NCBI GenBank assembly: GCA_030432755.1 | Contig: JAUILZ010000015.1 | Location: 1 to 64,000, forward strand | DNA length: 64,000 nucleotides | Reading direction: 5' to 3' | DNA from: Gammaproteobacteria bacterium | GTDB taxonomy: Bacteria; Pseudomonadota; Gammaproteobacteria; Arenicellales; Poriferihabitantaceae | Shown: piece by piece, positions 29,381 to 37,064 of the stretch | Layout of the letters: every line of letters begins with the position of its first letter | Numbering within the stretch: position 1 is the stretch's first letter | Notes under the pieces: model-generated | What the model saw: the letters and a program-made list of their open reading frames with translations, nothing else | Databases searched by the model: none | What the model was told of the DNA's origin: nothing | Position numbers and translations under genes: made by a program

Positions 29381-30106
29381 ATGAACCAATCCAATACACC
29401 CACTTTGCCGGTCCAACTGGCGAATCTGAGTCCCCTGGCCCAGCTCCGCGCCGGCCGCCTCGCCGAGCGCACGACCCGCCTGCTGGTCGGGCTATGGCTC
29501 TATGGCGCCTCGATCGCCCTGATGGTAGAAGGCGCGGTCGGCTCCTCCCCGTGGGACGTATTTCACCTCGGCGCCGCCCTGCACCTGCCGTGGAGCTTCG
29601 GCGCATTGATGATCGTCTCCGCGCTCGGAGTGCTGCTGGCGTGGATTCCGCTGCGGCAGATGCCGGGACTCGGGACGATTCTCAACGCCGCCCTCCTCGG
29701 CCCGTTCGCCGATATCAACATGGCGATCCTTCCGGGCCCGGCCGGTCTGCCCCAGCAGGTGGCGTACGCCGCGGCCGGCATCGTCGTGTGCGCCTTCGCC
29801 ACCGCGCTGTACGTCGGCGCCCAACTCGGCCCCGGGCCCCGCGACGGGCTGATGACCGGGCTGGCGCGTCGCACCGGCTGGTCGATCCGGCGGGTCCGTA
29901 CTGCGATCGAGGTCACGGTTCTGGTCGCGGGCGTAATGCTCGGTGGCATGGCCGGTCCCGGCACCCTGGCCTTCGCGCTCGCGGTTGGACCACTGACGCA
30001 GTTTTTCCTGCGCTACCTGGTGGTGCCGCTGGAGGTGCCGGCGCGGATACAGCTCGATATATCCATGAATACAACCAACCCCAACCCAGAGAGGCAAATC
30101 TCATGA
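29381..30106 (+). CDS. YczE/YyaS/YitT-type membrane protein
   Basis: 241 residues from the ATG at 29381. Six or so hydrophobic helices are evident (LLVGLWLYGASIALMVEGAVG, SFGALMIVSALGVLLAWI, QVAYAAAGIVVCAFATALYVGA, TVLVAGVMLGGMAG, and more). The conserved SSPWDVFHLGAA near residue 50 and GPGPRDGLMTGLARRTGWSIRRVRTAIEV in the second half are characteristic of the family. Its biochemical function is not known. Genes of this family repeatedly sit divergent from a MocR/YczR regulator, as here, which suggests PLP- or vitamin-linked transport. Its stop overlaps the next start by four bases. Confidence 0.88.
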   Translation: MNQSNTPTLPVQLANLSPLAQLRAGRLAERTTRLLVGLWLYGASIALMVEGAVGSSPWDVFHLGAALHLPWSFGALMIVSALGVLLAWIPLRQMPGLGTILNAALLGPFADINMAILPGPAGLPQQVAYAAAGIVVCAFATALYVGAQLGPGPRDGLMTGLARRTGWSIRRVRTAIEVTVLVAGVMLGGMAGPGTLAFALAVGPLTQFFLRYLVVPLEVPARIQLDISMNTTNPNPERQIS

Positions 30107-30609
30107 ACATCGCCCTTGCAGCCCAACCGCTTCCAACGGAATCCGCCGACCAACGGTTGTTATACCGCTTCGACGGCCGGTTCTCCGAGATCGTACCGAT
30201 CGGGCCGGTCGCTGATGGCTTCCGTCTCGACGGCCACTTCGCCGGCTCGATCACCGAAGGCGAACTCGCCGGCGCAAGTCTCAAAGGAGTCGACTATTTC
30301 CGGATCCGCCATGACGGCATCGGGGTGGTCACCGCCCGCGAGGTAGTGACTACCGACAATGGATGTACCGTCGCGGTCGAACTGCGCGGGCTGGTAAAAC
30401 CTCCTGTAAATTGCGACCCCCCTCTTCCGGCCGACATCGTCGAACCCGGTTTCGCATGGCCCACGGAGCCCTACACGATCCACGTCAGCGCCTCTTTCGA
30501 GACGGCGGCACCCGATCTGGCCCACCTGAACGCCACCGTCGTGGCGCACACCGGCACCGTCAACTTCACCACCGGCGAACTCCACATCGATGCCCGCGTC
30601 ATAGAGTGA
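30103..30609 (+). CDS. DUF3237 family protein
   Basis: 168 residues from the ATG at 30103, inside the YczE stop, with a good ribosome site (GAGAGG, ten bases upstream). The sequence has DUF3237-type strands: FSEIVPIGPVADGFRLDGHFAGSITEGELAG, then DYFRIRHDGIGVVTAREVV and HLNATVVAHTGTVNFTTGELHIDARVI. The family is a small beta-barrel of unknown function. There is no signal peptide. Coupling to YczE suggests a common role with it. A G+C-rich hairpin follows the gene at 30623-30640. Confidence 0.8.
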   Translation: MNIALAAQPLPTESADQRLLYRFDGRFSEIVPIGPVADGFRLDGHFAGSITEGELAGASLKGVDYFRIRHDGIGVVTAREVVTTDNGCTVAVELRGLVKPPVNCDPPLPADIVEPGFAWPTEPYTIHVSASFETAAPDLAHLNATVVAHTGTVNFTTGELHIDARVIE

Positions 30610-30622
30610 AGCAGCGCGGGGC

Positions 30623-30640
30623 GGGTGGGGTGTCCCACCC
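30623..30640 (+). terminator. Hairpin after the DUF3237 gene
   Basis: GGGTGGG and CCCACCC with a four-base loop form a strong stem 14 bases past the stop. No T run follows, so it may be only a 3'-end stabiliser. Confidence 0.45.
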
Positions 30641-30800
30641 GGCATGGCGAGCCCGGGGAGATTTCCGAAGGATCGAACCGGGCCTCGCGAACCATCGAGA
30701 CGAGCGTGATTGGCGGGTAACGTAGTCGCATCGTCGTGCCCGCCGTGAGCACACGGGATGGCGGGAAACTTTGTGGTTGCCATCGTGTCCTTAATCAGAC

Positions 30801-32219
30801 ATGGCCAGTCCCACTTCTTATCCGGCAGCTCCAATGGCAGTGGCAAGCGGATCTCACTTCCGTGGTTTCCTGCTTGCGTCGTTGATCGCCATATCCCTGT
30901 TCTGGTTCGATTCACCGCGTGCTCAGCAGCAGGCTTCGCTGCCTGGGTACGTCATCGAGGAATTCGGCAATCCACCCGAGGTGCCGACAGGTCCGCTCTC
31001 GGTGCAGTTACAGTCCGCCGTGCAGGCAGCCTTTGTCGACAGCATGGCTCAATCGAAATGGGGGAAAGAACAGGCAGAGGCCCTGGATGAAATCTCAAGG
31101 TCAGGGGATCCACGAATTGCCTGGATCATCAGCGACATGATGCGCTTCGTTCCCTGGCAAGAATTGCAGGCAGTACTGGCGATATCGGCATCGCGGTTGC
31201 TGGGAACAGAGCCGCAAGGCAATAACTACTGGGGTGATGTCACCGACCATCTCATTGCGTGGAACATCCCGGCGCCGCCTGACTATCTGCCGGCGAAACG
31301 CGCCATCTTCACCAGCGTGTTTCCGGGCTGGGACAAGTTATTTGTCGAAGGCGATATCGACTGGAGACACGTGTCCTGGGGCGGCGTTCTGATCGACGAT
31401 CGCGCCTACGACGCGACCGACGAACCCTGCAACTGCATTCCCGCGGCGGACAATCCCGAGGTAAGCAATGCGCAGGACGCGACCTGGCTCGAGGACGGGG
31501 ACATCGTATTCGGTATCGAGGTCAACGGTGAGTACCGCGCCTATCCGCGTCGCATCATGGAAGTGCGCGAGATGGTCAACGACACGTTGGGCGGACGGCA
31601 CCTGGGAATTCCCTATTGCACGTTGTGCGGTTCGGCCCAGGCCTGGTTCACCGATCAGTTACCCGTGGGCATCGACCGGCCGGTACTGCGCACATCGGGA
31701 CTGCTGATCCGTTCCAACAAGGTGATGTACGACATCAATACCTGGTCGGTGTTCGATACGTTCCTGGGCAAGGCGGTGACCGGACCACTGGCGGAGAAGA
31801 ACCTGCAACTGGTGCAGGCCAGCGTCGTCACCACCGACTGGGGAACGTGGAGGAAAACGCATCCCGAGACAACGGTGCTGGTCGAGGCTCTGGCCCTCGG
31901 TCGCGACTTCGATTTCCGCAATGGAAGAGATGCTGACGGCCCGATCTTTCCGATCGGCGACGTCGATCCGCGATTGCCTGTTCACGAGGATATCATTGGT
32001 GTTGTCACGGCCTCCGGAAAGCCGGTGGCGTTTCAGCGCAGCGCGGCATTGCTGGCGTTAACAAGAGGCGATGCGATCACCTATGAAAACGTCCACCTCG
32101 TACTCGATGCGGGCGGCATCAAGGCCGTTGATGTCGATGGCTCCGATCTCGGCAGTCACCAGGCATTCTGGTTCTCCTGGTCGCAGTTTCATCCCCAGAC
32201 CGCCCTCTGGCCCGGGTAA
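30801..32219 (+). CDS. Exported DUF3179 domain protein
   Basis: 472 residues. The N-terminus has a hydrophobic segment (FLLASLIAISLFWF) ending near PRAQQQ, so export is likely. The DUF3179 core begins about residue 225: EDGDIVFGIEVNGEYRAYPRRIMEVREMVNDTLGGRHLGIPYCTLCGSAQAWF, with the family's conserved CxxCGSA motif, later TSGLLIRSNKVMYD and VVTTDWGTWRKTHPETTVL. The function of the family is unknown. The upstream part (residues 40-220) is less conserved and may be a helical domain. It stands between the MocR block and the methionine-rich pair, on the same strand as the latter but 357 bases away. Confidence 0.85.
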   Translation: MASPTSYPAAPMAVASGSHFRGFLLASLIAISLFWFDSPRAQQQASLPGYVIEEFGNPPEVPTGPLSVQLQSAVQAAFVDSMAQSKWGKEQAEALDEISRSGDPRIAWIISDMMRFVPWQELQAVLAISASRLLGTEPQGNNYWGDVTDHLIAWNIPAPPDYLPAKRAIFTSVFPGWDKLFVEGDIDWRHVSWGGVLIDDRAYDATDEPCNCIPAADNPEVSNAQDATWLEDGDIVFGIEVNGEYRAYPRRIMEVREMVNDTLGGRHLGIPYCTLCGSAQAWFTDQLPVGIDRPVLRTSGLLIRSNKVMYDINTWSVFDTFLGKAVTGPLAEKNLQLVQASVVTTDWGTWRKTHPETTVLVEALALGRDFDFRNGRDADGPIFPIGDVDPRLPVHEDIIGVVTASGKPVAFQRSAALLALTRGDAITYENVHLVLDAGGIKAVDVDGSDLGSHQAFWFSWSQFHPQTALWPG

Positions 32220-32576
32220 GGCAACATCGGAAACGCTTTCTTCGCCCCCTATCTGGCGGGCACCTCGCATCGCACCGGGAGACGCTGCTCCGGGAAGCGG
32301 GCGATTACTGGCTGATTTTGCCGCTGGCCGAAGGCCTCACCGTCTGTGGACGAAGTCCATGCCCGGCAACCGGCCGGGTGACCTTGCGCGGGGCCTGGAT
32401 CGTGTCCCGGCACCGGAGTTTCATTTCCGCCACGCGGCCCGTTGCCGACCCGGGCCTGTAACTCCGATGGGGTGCACGCCGTATCTCCTGCAGCATATCC
32501 CGCGTGGAGACCCGTTTCTGTAATATTGGCACTTTCGGTTATGTGCCCACCAACAGTAAAAACAGGAGTGATTCCC
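32220..32576 (+). other. Intergenic stretch before the methionine-rich pair
   Basis: 357 bases with no convincing gene. Most of it is G+C-rich. The last 60 bases become A+T-richer, with a TAATAT at 32521-32526 that could be a -10 box, although no -35 partner stands out. A clear ribosome site (AGGAG at 32563-32567) precedes the ATG at 32577. Confidence 0.4.
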
Positions 32577-33074
32577 ATGCGCAAATTGAGAATGATCGTC
32601 GCAGTACTGATTCTGTCCATGTTGCACATGGCAACCGCGGGCGCCCAGCAGCCGGGAAACAACGCCAGCACCAACATGACCAACATGTTTGACCCGAACA
32701 GCTGGATGAACATGATGGGCATGACCGGTGGAATGCCGGGATACGGCGCCCCGATCGGTGTCATGGGCGGAATGGGCGGCAACCCGTACCAGTGGATGAT
32801 GACCCCGGGTAACTGGATCAATCCCAACATGTACATGCAGTTCATGAACCCCAACACCTACATGGCGATGATGAATCCCAACAACATGATGGCGATGATG
32901 AACCCGGCGATGTACATGCAGATGATGAACCCCATGGCGTACATGCAATTCATGAATCCCGCGGCCTACATGGCATGGATGAACCCGGCAACCTATACCC
33001 AGGGTCTGAATGCCATGATGCAGATGGGGCATTCCCAGGCCGGAGTTCCGGCAGCCGGCAGCGCCAACCAGTGA
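32577..33074 (+). CDS. Exported methionine-rich protein with nonapeptide repeats
   Basis: 165 residues from the ATG at 32577, which has a strong Shine-Dalgarno. A signal peptide (MIVAVLILSMLHMATAGA) is cleaved about residue 23. The mature part has about 33 Met in 142 residues and almost no charge. Residues 81-143 are seven consecutive nine-residue repeats of the form (M/I)NPxxYMx(M/F), for example MNPNTYMAM, MNPAMYMQM and MNPAAYMAW. A stray copy, FDPNSWMNM, lies at 38-46. I do not recognise the family. Dense Met clusters in the periplasm are known to bind Cu(I) or Ag(I), so a metal-binding role is possible, but no copper genes are nearby. The next gene, 13 bases on, is a related protein. Confidence 0.8.
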   Translation: MRKLRMIVAVLILSMLHMATAGAQQPGNNASTNMTNMFDPNSWMNMMGMTGGMPGYGAPIGVMGGMGGNPYQWMMTPGNWINPNMYMQFMNPNTYMAMMNPNNMMAMMNPAMYMQMMNPMAYMQFMNPAAYMAWMNPATYTQGLNAMMQMGHSQAGVPAAGSANQ

Positions 33075-33087
33075 GCGGGGTTCCTTC

Positions 33088-33585
33088 ATGAGGATCTCAC
33101 GCGAGGCGGCGCTGCTTGCCCTGGCCCTGGCCACGCCCACGGCCATGGCCCAGCAGAACAGCTTCGCCCACTCCATGCAGAACGCCATGGATCCCCAGGT
33201 CATGACCAATCTGATGAACAGCATGATGACCAACCCGGTCGACATGATGTACAACCCCATGGCTTCCTGCGCCCAGTGTCACGATGGCAATGACATCGCC
33301 CGCTACCAGCATGGTATGGCTCCGTTCATGGCCATGATGAATCCGGCCAACTGGTTCTCGCCCCAGGCCTACATGAACATGATGACCGGTGTGATGGATC
33401 CCAGGACCTACGAGGTCTGGTACAACGGGATCATGGGCAAATACGCCGGCATGTACGGCTCCGCGCCGGGTGACAGCGACGCAGCTGGTACCGCAGCTCC
33501 GGAGGCGCCCGACGATAGCGGTGCTGCCACCGAAGCGGAGACCGACGGGGAAGACGGGGCGAGCGAAGGCACCAGCGACGGTTGA
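33088..33585 (+). CDS. Exported methionine-rich protein with haem-c motif and acidic tail
   Basis: 165 residues, the same length as the preceding protein. A signal peptide ends near MAQQ (residue 22). The mature part is Met/Asn-rich (MTNLMNSMMTNPVDMMYNP) and has one haem-c motif, CAQCH, at 61-65. Degenerate copies of the neighbour's repeat follow (MNPANWFSP, MDPRTYEVW). The last 37 residues are acidic and Ala/Gly-rich, with no hydrophobic anchor. Covalent haem attachment in the periplasm is plausible, and a Met of the repeats could be the axial ligand. The family is not one I recognise. A strong terminator follows, so this is the end of a two-gene unit. Confidence 0.8.
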   Translation: MRISREAALLALALATPTAMAQQNSFAHSMQNAMDPQVMTNLMNSMMTNPVDMMYNPMASCAQCHDGNDIARYQHGMAPFMAMMNPANWFSPQAYMNMMTGVMDPRTYEVWYNGIMGKYAGMYGSAPGDSDAAGTAAPEAPDDSGAATEAETDGEDGASEGTSDG

Positions 33586-33608
33586 GTTCGATCGGCTCTC
33601 TTAAATAG

Positions 33609-33648
33609 CGGCCCCGCGGCTTCGGTTTCGGGGCCGTTTCATTTTCCT
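33609..33648 (+). terminator. Rho-independent terminator after the methionine-rich pair
   Basis: An 8-bp stem, CGGCCCCG (33609-33616) with CGGGGCCG (33629-33636), is followed by TTTCATTTTCC. Confidence 0.82.
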
Positions 33649-33761
33649 GGGCTCGACTCGGAGCCGCCTTGCCAGGGTCGTCGCCCGGGTCACTTCGTGC
33701 CACCCCGGGTGTCCATGAGCCGGCGATGTGGTGGGGGTCGCGCCGCGTCCGCAACCGTTGA

Positions 33762-33800
33762 CGTGACGGAGATCACAGGACAATTGTGACGCAGTTCACG
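33762..33800 (+). promoter_or_regulatory. Two CRP-like sites upstream of the RCC1 gene
   Basis: CGTGA-N6-TCACA at 33762-33777 and TGTGA-N6-TCACG at 33785-33800 each match the CRP consensus TGTGA-N6-TCACA at nine of ten bases. Their centres are 23 bp apart, about two helix turns, and they end 63 bases before the RCC1 start codon. Vfr/CRP binding is inferred. Confidence 0.6.
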
Positions 33801-33862
33801 GTGGCGTGGACATCCTCCGGATAGGGTAACCAGCATGAAAGAGATTCCCGAGGAACAGAGCC

Positions 33863-35140
33863 ATGTGCCCCACCCGACCCCTCTCCGACGCCCATGCTGC
33901 CAGGATCGTATCCCTGGCCATCGCCCTGTTGCTCTGCGGGCAGGAGGCAATCGCCCAGGATATCGATCTCGAACCGCAGTTCGATCCTGACCCTGGTCAC
34001 GACCCGCAGTTCGAGGGACAGTTTCCGGAATTCGATCCCGATGACCTCTTCACCGACGACGTGGTTCGCGCGCTGGAACTGGGCACGGACCACAGCTGCG
34101 CGCTGTTGTTCGGAGGACAGATCAAGTGCTGGGGCGACAACAGCCGGGGTCAGCTCGGCAACGGCAGCACGGCTTCCCGCTCCCGTCCGGTGGAGGTGAG
34201 CGGCATCAGCTCGGCCATCGACCTGTCGGCCGGTTACCACCATACCTGCGCGGTGCTCGAAACCGGACTCGTACAGTGCTGGGGCAGCAACCAGTACGGG
34301 CAGCTTGGCGCCGATGTGGAACATGCGCTGGAGCCCGTCACGGTTTCAGGCATTGAGGACGCCGTATCGGTCACCGCCGGGGAAGGCCATACCTGCGCCC
34401 TGATCCGGGGTGAAGAGGTAAGGTGCTGGGGCCGGAACCAATACGGTCAACTCGGCGACGGCACGAACACCGACTCCCGTGAGCCCCGCACCGTGGTTGA
34501 TCTCCAGGGGATATATGCGATCCACACCAGCTGGAATCACACCTGCGCGATCGCACGAAACAGCGACTCCCCGGGCGGATACAACGGCATCTTGCACTGT
34601 TGGGGTCGCAACAATACAGGCCAGGTCGGAGACGGCCTGACCGTCGATACCAGCGTGCCGCACGCGATCACGAACGCCGTTCTCAGCGTCTCCGCAGGCT
34701 ACAGCCACACCTGTGCGGCGGTGGCCGGTGGCAGCGCCATGTGCTGGGGCTGGAATTCGTCAGGGCAACTGGGGCTCGGTTCGTCCGACAGCACGGCGCC
34801 ACGGCCGGTACTTGTTCCCGGGCTTGGCCAGGTCGAAGGCATACACGGTGGACGTTTCCACACCTGCGCCAACCTGCGGAATGGCTTCGCCCAATGCTGG
34901 GGCAGCAACCTGTACGGTGAACTCGGCACGAGCACCTACCGCTCCGGGCCGACGACCCGCATCCCCTACTTCTACGTTTTCGGCCTCTACGGCACGGTCG
35001 AGCACCTGAACACCGGCCTCAACCACGCCTGCGCACTCCTCTCCGACCGCAGCGTGATGTGCTGGGGCAACAATAGCGATGGCCAGCTCGGGGATGGTAC
35101 GACCGTTCGATCGCCGAAGCCTGTGACCGTACTATTCTAG
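33863..35140 (+). CDS. Secreted RCC1-repeat beta-propeller protein
   Basis: 425 residues. A signal peptide (IVSLAIALLLCGQEAIA) precedes an acidic Asp/Pro linker to about residue 65. Seven RCC1 repeats follow, each with H(S/T/A)CA at its start and CWGxNxxGQ(L/V)G at its end, so each blade has its own Cys pair about 10-18 residues apart. The fourth repeat carries an insertion (NSDSPGGYNG). RCC1 propellers bind partner proteins or ligands. The Cys pairs suggest disulfide-stabilised blades outside the cytoplasm. No partner is evident. Start ATG at 33863 has AGGAAC upstream. Tandem CRP-like sites lie in the promoter region. Confidence 0.88.
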   Translation: MCPTRPLSDAHAARIVSLAIALLLCGQEAIAQDIDLEPQFDPDPGHDPQFEGQFPEFDPDDLFTDDVVRALELGTDHSCALLFGGQIKCWGDNSRGQLGNGSTASRSRPVEVSGISSAIDLSAGYHHTCAVLETGLVQCWGSNQYGQLGADVEHALEPVTVSGIEDAVSVTAGEGHTCALIRGEEVRCWGRNQYGQLGDGTNTDSREPRTVVDLQGIYAIHTSWNHTCAIARNSDSPGGYNGILHCWGRNNTGQVGDGLTVDTSVPHAITNAVLSVSAGYSHTCAAVAGGSAMCWGWNSSGQLGLGSSDSTAPRPVLVPGLGQVEGIHGGRFHTCANLRNGFAQCWGSNLYGELGTSTYRSGPTTRIPYFYVFGLYGTVEHLNTGLNHACALLSDRSVMCWGNNSDGQLGDGTTVRSPKPVTVLF

Positions 35141-35258
35141 CCCTCAGACGAGAGCGGCACGTCCGAGGGCCGGTGGCCGGACAAGCCCAACAGGAGGCGT
35201 ACCCTGCGCGATGCGGGATACAATGGGTACCACCCCCTTGTGACCGGAGCCCCCACCC

Positions 35259-36017
35259 GTGCCCGCTTCCTCCCAGTGCCAGGTCAATATCGACGGCCGT
35301 ATCATCCGCGCCCATCGCCTGCAGGGCGCATCGCCCACGGTCGTCTTCTGTGGCGGATTCCGCTCCGACATGAGCGGCACCAAGGCGATGACGCTGGACG
35401 CCTGGTGCCGCAAACGCGGACAGTCGTATCTTCGCTTCGACTATTCCGGCCATGGCGAATCGGACGGGGAATTCACCAAGGCCACCATCGGCCAGTGGCT
35501 CGCGGACACCCTCGCCGCCATCGACGAACTCACGTCGGGGCCGCTGGTGCTGGTCGGCTCTTCCATGGGCGGATGGATCTCCCTGCTGGCGACGCTCGCG
35601 CGGCCGGAGCGGGTCGCCGGCCTGGCGGGCATTGCGAGCGCCCCCGATTTCACCGAGGATCTTCTCTGGGACGGACTGTCCGCCAACCAGCAGTCGATCC
35701 TCAAGCGGGAGGGCCGCATCTCCCTGCCGTCGGCCTACGACGAGGAACCCTCGATCATCACCCGCGACCTGATCGAGGAAGGCCGGGATCACCTGCTGTT
35801 GCACGGCGCTATTCCAATCCAGTGCCCGGTGCGCCTGCTGCACAGCCTGGACGATCCCGACGTGCCCTGGGAAACCAGCCTCAGGCTCATGCAGAAAATC
35901 GCCCACGACGACGTGCGCCTCACCCTGCTGAAGGACGCAGGTCACCGGATTTCCCGGCCCGAGGACCTGGAACTGATCCTCGGCACGCTGGGACGGTTGC
36001 TGGAACAGCTCGGCTGA
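35259..36017 (+). CDS. Alpha/beta hydrolase
   Basis: 252 residues from a GTG at 35259. The fold is evident from VVFCGGFRSDMSGTKA (oxyanion-loop region), LRFDYSGHGESDGEF, and the nucleophile elbow VLVGSSMGGWISLL (GxSxG type, Ser in SSMGG). The likely acid is in LHSLDDPDVPWETS, and the His in LLKDAGHRISRPEDL. It resembles bacterial homologues of ABHD10-type acyl-protein thioesterases. No signal peptide. It is followed after 40 bases by a dehalogenase-like gene. Confidence 0.87.
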   Translation: MPASSQCQVNIDGRIIRAHRLQGASPTVVFCGGFRSDMSGTKAMTLDAWCRKRGQSYLRFDYSGHGESDGEFTKATIGQWLADTLAAIDELTSGPLVLVGSSMGGWISLLATLARPERVAGLAGIASAPDFTEDLLWDGLSANQQSILKREGRISLPSAYDEEPSIITRDLIEEGRDHLLLHGAIPIQCPVRLLHSLDDPDVPWETSLRLMQKIAHDDVRLTLLKDAGHRISRPEDLELILGTLGRLLEQLG

Positions 36018-36057
36018 TGGCCACCCTGCCCCCACACCGCCACGCACCGGGGGCGTC

Positions 36058-36789
36058 GTGATCCCAATCCGCGCCCTCCTGTTCGATGTCTTCGGCACCG
36101 TGGTCGACTGGCGTACCTCCATCATCGCGGAAGGCGAGGCGCTGGGCGCACGCCACGGCATCTTCGTGGAATGGGACCGGTTCGCCGACCGCTGGCGCGC
36201 GATGTACCAGCCGGCGATGGAGCAGGTGCGCTCGGGTGCACGACCCTGGACGGTGCTGGACGTGCTGCACCGTGAGAGCCTGGACAAGCTGCTGAAGGAG
36301 TTCGGCATCGCCGATCTCGATGAAGCCGCGCGCGATCACTTCAACCGCGCCTGGCATCGGCTGCGTCCCTGGCCCGACGCGGTGGAGGGCCTGCGGCGGA
36401 TGAAGTCCAGGCACATCATCGCCACCTGCTCCAACGGCAACGTGGCGCTGATCGTCAACATGGCAAAGCATGCCGGCTTGCCCTGGGACATGGTGCTGGG
36501 AGCGGAAGTGACTCGTCACTACAAGCCACAGCCGGAGGCCTATCTCGAATCGGCGCGCCTCCTCGGGCTGGAGCCCGCGGAATGCTGCATGGTGGCGGCG
36601 CATAACGGCGACCTCGTCGCCGCAGGCGCACTGGGATTCGCCACCGCCTTCGTCCCGCGGCCCACGGAATACGGGCCGGAGCAGGACTTCAACCTGGTGG
36701 CCGAGAACGCCTATAGCTACGTCGCCCGCGATTTCATCGAACTAGCCCGAATAATTCACCAGCCGAAATCGGGCCCGGTTGCAATCTGA
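36058..36789 (+). CDS. HAD hydrolase, haloacid dehalogenase type II
   Basis: 243 residues from a GTG at 36058. The nucleophile motif is LFDVFGTVVDWR (Asp10 region), the second motif ATCSNGNVALI, and the Lys of motif III is in EVTRHYKPQPEAYL. The last motif is VAAHNGDLVAAGALGFATAFVPRP. FDVFGTVVDWRTSI and HNGDLVAA are hallmarks of L-2-haloacid dehalogenases. Many family members in the environment may act on other substrates, so dehalogenation is not proven. It is cytoplasmic. Confidence 0.86.
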   Translation: MIPIRALLFDVFGTVVDWRTSIIAEGEALGARHGIFVEWDRFADRWRAMYQPAMEQVRSGARPWTVLDVLHRESLDKLLKEFGIADLDEAARDHFNRAWHRLRPWPDAVEGLRRMKSRHIIATCSNGNVALIVNMAKHAGLPWDMVLGAEVTRHYKPQPEAYLESARLLGLEPAECCMVAAHNGDLVAAGALGFATAFVPRPTEYGPEQDFNLVAENAYSYVARDFIELARIIHQPKSGPVAI

Positions 36790-36968
36790 TCAAAGATCTC
36801 GACAAATTATTGCGCAAGGCATCGAGACCCCGGTCGCAGTCTGGATTGGGCCCGATATCTATCCCGGCCCTGACTGGGCCAGAAACGCCTGGACTTGCGC
36901 TTCACTCACTCCATAGCTACGGCTATGAAGTTCGCTCCAGCGCGGCGCCCAGCCGCCCCTGTCCTGCG

Positions 36969-36987
36969 TCAGCATCCGGGATGCTGA
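36969..36987. repeat. Perfect 19-bp palindrome
   Basis: TCAGCATCC and GGATGCTGA flank a single G. The intergenic region 36790-37064 also holds a smaller hairpin, CATAGC-TACG-GCTATG (36912-36927). No T run follows, so either an operator or a dispersed palindromic repeat is possible. It lies between the convergent dehalogenase-like and TPR genes. Confidence 0.5.
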
Positions 36988-37064
36988 TGAAATATTCGGG
37001 CTAACACGCCGGCTGGATTCCTGAGGGGCGCCCTGTCCTTACCCGGCGTGTAGATGCAGGCCAA

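Noticed and set aside
32249..33260. Minus-strand frames opposite the methionine-rich pair
   Set aside because: They are His/Met-rich mirror translations of the repeats; signal peptides, ribosome sites and the terminator all support the plus strand.
36810..37004. 64-codon open frame after the dehalogenase-like gene
   Set aside because: No ribosome site, overlaps the palindromes, and codes for low-complexity sequence.
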